Assembly (NCBI GenBank): GCA_904501985.1
Contig: CAJGCT010000052.1
Span: 1-9,172, forward strand
Direction: 5' to 3'
Source: an uncultured Clostridia bacterium
GTDB lineage: Bacteria; Bacillota; Clostridia; Oscillospirales; CAG-272
Length of the DNA: 9,172 nt
The notes under the pieces were generated by a model. It was not told the origin of the DNA. It ran no database searches and saw nothing but the letters and a program-made list of their open reading frames with translations. The position numbers and the translations under genes are program-made. The stretch's first letter is position 1. Every line of letters begins with the position of its first letter. Shown piece after piece: positions 6,255 to 9,172 of this stretch.

Positions 6255-6434
6255 TTACTTGTCTTCCTTTTTTCCTATGGGAATTTCGCCGTGTCTTTCC
6301 TCAAAACGGTCAATAAGATTTCGAATCATAAAGTTTATCTGACCGTTGGCGCTTCTTCCCTCGTAATTTGCCACATAGTGAAGCTTGTGGAGCATATTTT
6401 CGTCCATTCGCACCGATAAGTTTTTCATAGACAT
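6255..6434 (-). CDS. Ribbon-helix-helix (Arc/MetJ-type) DNA-binding protein, 59 aa
   Basis: A small predicted transcription factor that I translated directly. It begins MSMKNLSVRMDENM and ends in GKKEDK. The beta strand that would enter the DNA major groove is residues 4-10 (KNLSVRM). Helix A is about 12-25 and helix B about 28-45 (SANGQINFMIRNLIDRF). A charged tail follows, ending in five mostly basic or acidic residues. This matches the Arc-like RHH family in order and size; such proteins bind as dimers or tetramers to short palindromes. The first ATG (6432-6434) has GAGG 7 nt upstream. The second ATG (6426-6428) is also in frame but 13 nt from that site. It is divergent from the SLOG gene, and two GACGTC-core palindromes lie between them. 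I infer that it represses itself and its neighbour. It could instead be the antitoxin half of a pair, but no toxin-like partner is visible. Confidence 0.88.
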   Translation of the reverse strand: MSMKNLSVRMDENMLHKLHYVANYEGRSANGQINFMIRNLIDRFEERHGEIPIGKKEDK

Positions 6435-6456
6435 AAAATAACCTCATTGTTAACAT

Positions 6457-6462
6457 ATTATA
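6457..6462 (-). promoter_or_regulatory. -10 element of the RHH gene promoter
   Basis: The minus strand has a perfect TATAAT. The position for a -35 with 17-bp spacing (6480-6485) reads CCAAAA, which is poor. The first palindrome occupies the upstream half of the spacer. The predicted start is near 6450, giving a leader of only about 16 nt. Confidence 0.55.
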
Positions 6463-6470
6463 TCTTTATT

Positions 6471-6480
6471 ATGACGTCAT
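6471..6480. promoter_or_regulatory. Operator 1: ATGACGTCAT palindrome
   Basis: A perfect 10-bp palindrome with the core TGACGTCA (6472-6479). It begins 9 bp upstream of the RHH gene -10. Its partner copy is centred exactly 30 bp away. The most likely ligand is the adjacent ribbon-helix-helix protein, by analogy with MetJ (also RHH), whose met box AGACGTCT has the same GACGTC core. The binding partner is inference. Confidence 0.55.
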
Positions 6481-6500
6481 TTTGGTGTTAAAATAGATAT

Positions 6501-6509
6501 ATGACGTCA
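6501..6509. promoter_or_regulatory. Operator 2: second TGACGTCA palindrome
   Basis: ATGACGTCA repeats the first site with a perfect 8-bp palindrome at 6502-6509. It ends 8 bp upstream of the SLOG gene -10, mirroring the placement of operator 1 relative to the opposite promoter. No other full TGACGTCA was noticed in the window. Confidence 0.55.
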
Positions 6510-6517
6510 CAATGAGT

Positions 6518-6523
6518 TATAAT
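6518..6523 (+). promoter_or_regulatory. -10 element of the SLOG gene promoter
   Basis: A perfect TATAAT on the plus strand, with a predicted start near 6530 and a leader of about 39 nt. The -35 position (6495-6500, AGATAT) is poor and operator 2 fills the spacer. Confidence 0.5.
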
Positions 6524-6568
6524 TTATTTTACAATGGCGTCTATAAATACGAAAAGAGGTATAAATTT

Positions 6569-6898
6569 ATGAAAGTAGCAGTAATAGGCTCCCGAAATTT
6601 GATTGTAGATAATCTTGGTGACTATCTCCCTGCCGGCACTACAGAGCTTGTGTCAGGCGGCGCAAGAGGCATTGACACCTGTGCAAGAAGATATGCCGAC
6701 ACCCACGGCATGAAAATCACCGAGTTTCTTCCCGAATACAACCTCTACGGACGCGCCGCGCCTATTAAACGCAATTACCTGATAATCGACTACGCCGACA
6801 TTGTTCTTGCATTCTGGGACGGCAAATCGAGAGGTACGAAAATGGTAATCGACACCTGCCACAAAATCGGCAAAGAGGTCAGAATAAACATTATATAA
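6569..6898 (+). CDS. DUF2493/SLOG-family nucleotide-binding protein
   Basis: A 109-aa Rossmann-like protein of the SLOG superfamily, related to YspA/YpsA, DprA and LOG proteins, which bind nucleotides or nucleotide-derived ligands. Motifs in order are KVAVIGSRN (2-10), ELVSGGARGID (26-36), RAAPIKRNY (62-70) and ADIVLAFWDGKSRGT (76-90). The GSRN, SGGxxGxD and DGKSxGT loops together would form the ligand pocket. No extra domain or membrane segment is present. ATG 6569 was chosen because AGAGG lies 8 nt upstream. An in-frame ATG at 6512 would overlap operator and -10 DNA and has no ribosome site. It is divergent from the RHH regulator and ends in a strong terminator, so it is the only other gene under the shared control region. 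Whether it senses, cleaves or only binds a nucleotide cannot be told from sequence. Confidence 0.88.
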   Translation: MKVAVIGSRNLIVDNLGDYLPAGTTELVSGGARGIDTCARRYADTHGMKITEFLPEYNLYGRAAPIKRNYLIIDYADIVLAFWDGKSRGTKMVIDTCHKIGKEVRINII

Positions 6899-6901
6899 AA
6901 C

Positions 6902-6941
6902 ACGGCTCATCCGATGCACGTCGGATGAGCCGTTATTTTTT
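6902..6941. terminator. Terminator between the SLOG and DUF6062 genes
   Basis: A perfect 13-bp stem ACGGCTCATCCGA (6902-6914) / TCGGATGAGCCGT (6921-6933) has a 6-nt loop. TATTTTTTA follows on the plus strand. An AAAACA stretch on the other side makes weaker use in the opposite direction possible for the convergent gene, whose stop codon touches the T run. Confidence 0.92.
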
Positions 6942-7656
6942 ATTTCTCCACACCCTTGTGCATATCGCCCGATGTAAACTTGATGGCACGCTCCACCGCA
7001 TCCTTGGCATTGCCCCAAGGCTCGGCATCATAGCGGTAATCGAACTTCTTGCAGAACCAGCTTACATCTCCGCGAAGCTCATCAAAATAGGTGTTGACTA
7101 CAGCGGAAACTTCCTTGTAAAAGTCACCGAACAGCTTTTTTGAAAGTTCCTTTCTGCCGTATTCCACAAACATCCTGTAGTGTGGCAGGCATATGTACGG
7201 CTGTGCGCGGAGCTTCTCGCGGAAGGATGAATCCTGTTCCCACAAAAGCACCGCCGTCTCAAACATCTTGGAAAGGGAGAACTCAATGCGTCCGCAGACA
7301 TAGCAGGAGTCCTCTAACTTCGAAAGTCTGTTCATCGCCTCAACACCAACACCCTTAAGTGCCGCAAGACCCTTGCCGTCGGTATCCTCGCGAAGCTTGT
7401 CAAGGTGGCTCTCCAGCATAAGTGCCATTCCAAGACGGTTCTTTCTCGTGAACATCATATCGTAATGAGTACGGCAAAATCCCTGTTCGTTGGTTTTGAT
7501 GCGCACGTCAGGCTCCATCATAGACGCGCCGAGAATAAGCTCCAGCTCGTTTTCTTCAAGTCTGTTGTACAGAGTACAGAACGGACAACCGCAGGCGTGG
7601 TCGTCGCGCGAAGCCTCAAAGGCTTCGTTTACAGGTATAGTATATATTTTTTCCAT
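6940..7656 (-). CDS. DUF6062-type conserved protein with two CxxC-CxxH units
   Basis: A 238-aa soluble protein resembling a clostridial family of unknown function (DUF6062, from memory). There is no signal peptide or membrane segment. It carries two like-spaced metal-ligand sets: C24 and C27 (CPFC) with C61 and H64 (FCRTHY), then C118 and C121 (CYVC) with C156 and H159 (ICLPHY). The gap inside each set is 33 and 34 residues, which suggests an internal duplication of a zinc-binding, treble-clef-like unit. C22 is an additional cysteine. The C-terminal part has WFCKKFDYRYDAEPWGN (200-216), which looks conserved. ATG 7656 has GGGAG 7 nt upstream. Its promoter interlocks with that of the divergent ogg gene, which may couple their expression. 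DNA repair or redox sensing are guesses from context only. Confidence 0.8.
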   Translation of the reverse strand: MEKIYTIPVNEAFEASRDDHACGCPFCTLYNRLEENELELILGASMMEPDVRIKTNEQGFCRTHYDMMFTRKNRLGMALMLESHLDKLREDTDGKGLAALKGVGVEAMNRLSKLEDSCYVCGRIEFSLSKMFETAVLLWEQDSSFREKLRAQPYICLPHYRMFVEYGRKELSKKLFGDFYKEVSAVVNTYFDELRGDVSWFCKKFDYRYDAEPWGNAKDAVERAIKFTSGDMHKGVEK

Positions 7657-7678
7657 GGCTTATCTCCCTTATTAACAC

Positions 7679-7707
7679 TTGACTTATTAACATTATACCT
7701 TTATAAT
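7679..7707 (+). promoter_or_regulatory. Sigma-A promoter of the ogg gene
   Basis: TTGACT (7679-7684), a 17-bp spacer and TATAAT (7702-7707). The predicted start is near 7714, with a leader of about 38 nt. The -10 lies in the spacer of the opposite promoter and vice versa. Confidence 0.78.
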
Positions 7708-7720
7708 AGTAATAAAGCAA
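7692..7720 (-). promoter_or_regulatory. Sigma-A promoter of the DUF6062 gene
   Basis: The minus strand has TTGCTT (7715-7720), a 17-bp spacer and TATAAT (7692-7697). The predicted start is near 7685. It overlaps the ogg promoter on the other strand. Confidence 0.75.
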
Positions 7721-7751
7721 GTATTATTTTTTAAATTTAATGAGGATTTTA

Positions 7752-8660
7752 ATGATTTCTGCAATCAAAACAGAGAATATAACCGAATTTTCGGCGGACG
7801 GTGTATCGGCGCTTCGCATTGACGGACTTCAAAACTTCAAAATAGCGCAGATTTTCGACTGCGGTCAGTGTTTTCGCTTCGACCTTGTGGAGTCAAACCG
7901 CCATCAATGGGAGATTGAGGGCGTGGCACACGGACGGTATATACGGCTTGGGCAGGATTCCCCCGATTCGGTGACGGTATACAACACCACGGTGAGTGAT
8001 TTTGAGTCTGTGTGGAGACACTATCTTGCTCTTGATGCGGACTACAGTGAGATACGCCGCGACATTGCCGCTCGCTTCTTCGATGCCACAGGCGGCAAGG
8101 ATACGGTAATGCCGCGAGCCATGGAATACGGCGACGGCATACGGATACTCCGGCAAGACCCGTGGGAGGCGGTCTGCTCATTCATCGTGTCCCAGAACAA
8201 CAACATCCCCCGTATCAAAAAGATAATCGCCGCAATGTCAAAAGCCTTCGGTGAGCCTGTGGAGTCCGCCTTTGGCACATATTACGCTTTTCCCACACCC
8301 GAATCGCTTGCAAATGCAGGGGAAGCGGCAATATTCAATCTGAAAACGGGATTCCGCGCCAAATACATATACGATGCGGCGTGCAAGGCGGCAAGGGGTG
8401 AGCTTGATTTTGGCAAGATTTTCGCCGCATCCCCGGAAGAAGCGGAAAAGCTTCTCTGCGCCATCAAAGGCGTTGGACCGAAGGTCGCCGCCTGCGCCAT
8501 GCTGTTCGGCTTTGACAAGACCGAAGCCTTTCCCATTGACGTGTGGATAAAGCGTGTGCTTGCCAAGTATTATCCCGACGGGCTTGACATTTCCGCCCTC
8601 GGAAAATACGCCGGAATCGCCCAGCAGTATCTTTTCTACTATGAGAGATACAACGCATAA
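7752..8660 (+). CDS. ogg: 8-oxoguanine DNA glycosylase, OGG1 type
   Basis: Base-excision repair enzyme that removes 8-oxoguanine paired with cytosine and can nick the abasic site (bifunctional HhH-GPD glycosylase). The 302-aa product has an OGG_N-like domain (about 20-130, with FDCGQCFRF at 35-43). The HhH-GPD domain follows: DPWEAVCSFIVSQNNNIPRI (136-155) matches the NNN substrate loop of OGG1. The helix-hairpin-helix is KGVGPKVA (239-246). K244 aligns with the catalytic lysine (K249 in human OGG1) and D263 (FPIDVWIKR) with the catalytic aspartate. Start ATG 7752 has GAGG 6 nt upstream. The ATG at 7740 overlaps that site and is unlikely. No iron-sulphur CxxxxxxCxxCxxxxxC motif is present, unlike EndoIII/MutY. 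Clostridial OGG1-like enzymes (such as that of C. acetobutylicum) are known. No clear terminator follows it. Confidence 0.93.
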   Translation: MISAIKTENITEFSADGVSALRIDGLQNFKIAQIFDCGQCFRFDLVESNRHQWEIEGVAHGRYIRLGQDSPDSVTVYNTTVSDFESVWRHYLALDADYSEIRRDIAARFFDATGGKDTVMPRAMEYGDGIRILRQDPWEAVCSFIVSQNNNIPRIKKIIAAMSKAFGEPVESAFGTYYAFPTPESLANAGEAAIFNLKTGFRAKYIYDAACKAARGELDFGKIFAASPEEAEKLLCAIKGVGPKVAACAMLFGFDKTEAFPIDVWIKRVLAKYYPDGLDISALGKYAGIAQQYLFYYERYNA

Positions 8661-8667
8661 TGCCAAA

Positions 8668-8747
8668 TTTTGAAAATTTCTATAAAAACCATCCCAGCAA
8701 ATGTTACTTTTAAAGGCATTGTTACAAAATTTATAAAATTTTCAAAA
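8668..8747. repeat. AT-rich inverted repeat upstream of gap
   Basis: The left arm 8668-8686 is the reverse complement of the right arm 8730-8747, except for one extra C at 8680. The arms enclose 43 bp. They have almost no G or C and no T run follows, so it is a poor terminator for ogg. It ends 5 bp before the gap promoter -35. It may be a long operator, an UP-element region, or chance symmetry in AT-rich DNA. Confidence 0.5.
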
Positions 8748-8752
8748 ACCCC

Positions 8753-8781
8753 TTGTAATAAAGGCAAAAATGAGGTAAAAT
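8753..8781 (+). promoter_or_regulatory. Promoter of gap
   Basis: TTGTAA (8753-8758), a 17-bp spacer and TAAAAT (8776-8781). The predicted start is near 8788, with a leader of about 95 nt. A, T-rich tracts just upstream could act as an UP element, as fits a highly expressed gene. Confidence 0.62.
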
Positions 8782-8808
8782 ATAGTGGTACGGATGTGTT
8801 ATGCGAAA

Positions 8809-8826
8809 ATGTTAAATATTTAACGC
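8809..8826. promoter_or_regulatory. Rex-like operator in the gap leader
   Basis: A perfect 14-bp palindrome GTTAAATATTTAAC (8811-8824) fits the clostridial Rex consensus TTGTTAANNNNTTAACAA at 11 of 14 defined positions, including all of GTTAA and TTAAC. It lies about 21-38 bp after the predicted transcription start, where a bound repressor would block RNA polymerase. Rex senses the NADH/NAD+ ratio and is known to regulate gap genes in several lineages. Confidence 0.5.
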
Positions 8827-8882
8827 ATTATTCCGACGAAATCAAGTCAAAAAATTTTTTATATAATTTGGAGGATTTAATC

Positions 8883-9172
8883 ATGTCTGTTAAAGTTGCT
8901 ATTAACGGCTTCGGTCGTATCGGCCGTCTGGCTTTCCGTCAGATGTTCGGAGCTGAGGGTTATGAAGTAGTTGCTATCAACGACCTCACCAGCCCCAAGA
9001 TGCTCGCTCACCTTCTCAAGTACGACACCGCTCAGGGTCGCTACGAGCATGAAGTTTCCGCTGATGACGAGGCAGGTACAATCACTGTTGACGGCAAGAC
9101 CCTTAAGATCTATGCTGAAAAGGACGCTGCTAACTGCCCTTGGGGTGAGCTCAACGTTGACGTTGTTCTTGA
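8883..9172 (+). CDS. gap: Glyceraldehyde-3-phosphate dehydrogenase, 5' part only
   Basis: Glycolytic cytoplasmic enzyme that oxidises glyceraldehyde-3-phosphate with NAD+ and phosphate to 1,3-bisphosphoglycerate. The first 96 residues are visible and the gene runs off the window. The N-terminal Rossmann signature VAINGFGRIGRLAFR (4-18) is followed by EVVAINDLTSPKMLAHLLKYDTAQGRY (28-54), both classic type I GAPDH segments. The D after AIN (about residue 34) is the position that favours NAD+ over NADP+. The catalytic cysteine lies outside the window. The start has a perfect GGAGG (8870-8874) with spacing 8. Codon choice (many GCT, GTT, CGT, CTC, AAG) is more biased than in its neighbours, as expected for a highly expressed gene. 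Control probably includes the Rex-like site in the leader. Confidence 0.97.
   Translation, partial: MSVKVAINGFGRIGRLAFRQMFGAEGYEVVAINDLTSPKMLAHLLKYDTAQGRYEHEVSADDEAGTITVDGKTLKIYAEKDAANCPWGELNVDVVL

Noticed and set aside
6512..6568. N-terminal extension of the SLOG protein from ATG 6512
   Set aside because: It would begin next to operator 2, upstream of the predicted transcription start. It lacks a ribosome site, and the family starts at the beta strand KVAVIGSRN encoded from 6569.
6255..6898. Toxin-antitoxin operon
   Set aside because: The two genes are divergent rather than co-transcribed, and the SLOG protein has no toxin motif such as PIN, RelE or MazF. The RHH gene is better read as a regulator.
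8238..8666. Open frames on the minus strand across ogg
   Set aside because: They lie inside a gene with complete HhH-GPD motifs and have no ribosome site or promoter of their own.
8862..8867. TATAAT just upstream of gap
   Set aside because: Transcription from it would start at the ribosome site, leaving no usable leader, and there is no -35. The TTGTAA/TAAAAT pair further upstream is a better promoter.

Overview
The window looks like chromosome from an anaerobic, low-to-moderate GC, probably spore-lineage member of the Clostridia (Firmicutes). The evidence is a SpoVG homologue, a DUF6062-type protein, an M23/G5 cell-wall enzyme, an OGG1-type glycosylase, purine-rich ribosome binding sites (GGAGG, AAGGAG), many TTGACA/TATAAT-like sigma-A promoters and AT-rich intergenic DNA. 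I see no rRNA, tRNA, CRISPR array, insertion sequence or phage gene. Species cannot be named from the sequence alone.

Layout. 1-460 (-): 5' part of a pnuC-type vitamin B3 transporter gene, running off the window. 461-605: its leader, with a near-consensus promoter followed by mutually exclusive hairpins, one of them an intrinsic terminator just before the gene. 606-2009 (-): murC. 2010-2340: divergent control region. 2341-2661 (+): spoVG, ended by a two-way terminator. 2721-3437 (-): six-TM YjdF/DUF2238-like membrane protein. 3508-4911 (-): membrane-anchored G5 + M23 peptidoglycan hydrolase, with a terminator between it and the membrane gene. 4912-5172: divergent promoters. 5173-6168 (+): galT. 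6255-6434 (-): a 59-aa ribbon-helix-helix regulator, short enough to be missed by ORF length cut-offs. 6435-6568: shared control region with two GACGTC-core palindromes. 6569-6898 (+): a DUF2493/SLOG nucleotide-binding protein. 6940-7656 (-): DUF6062-type protein with two CxxC-CxxH units. 7657-7751: two interlocked divergent promoters. 7752-8660 (+): OGG1-type 8-oxoguanine DNA glycosylase. 8661-8882: gap promoter, a Rex-like operator and a long AT-rich inverted repeat. 8883-9172 (+): 5' part of gap (glycolytic GAPDH).

How the genes work together. Most are single-gene transcription units, each with its own promoter and terminator, so this is a mosaic of housekeeping units rather than one operon. 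MurC, SpoVG and the M23 enzyme share a cell-envelope/division theme. PnuC (NAD precursor uptake) and gap (NAD-dependent, with a Rex-like NADH-sensing site) touch on NAD metabolism, but are far apart and not obviously linked. The unit that stands out most is the divergent RHH regulator/SLOG pair with twin operators, which looks like a compact, self-regulated module of unknown function. The second is the attenuator-like leader of pnuC, which could hold a riboswitch that I cannot match to a known class.
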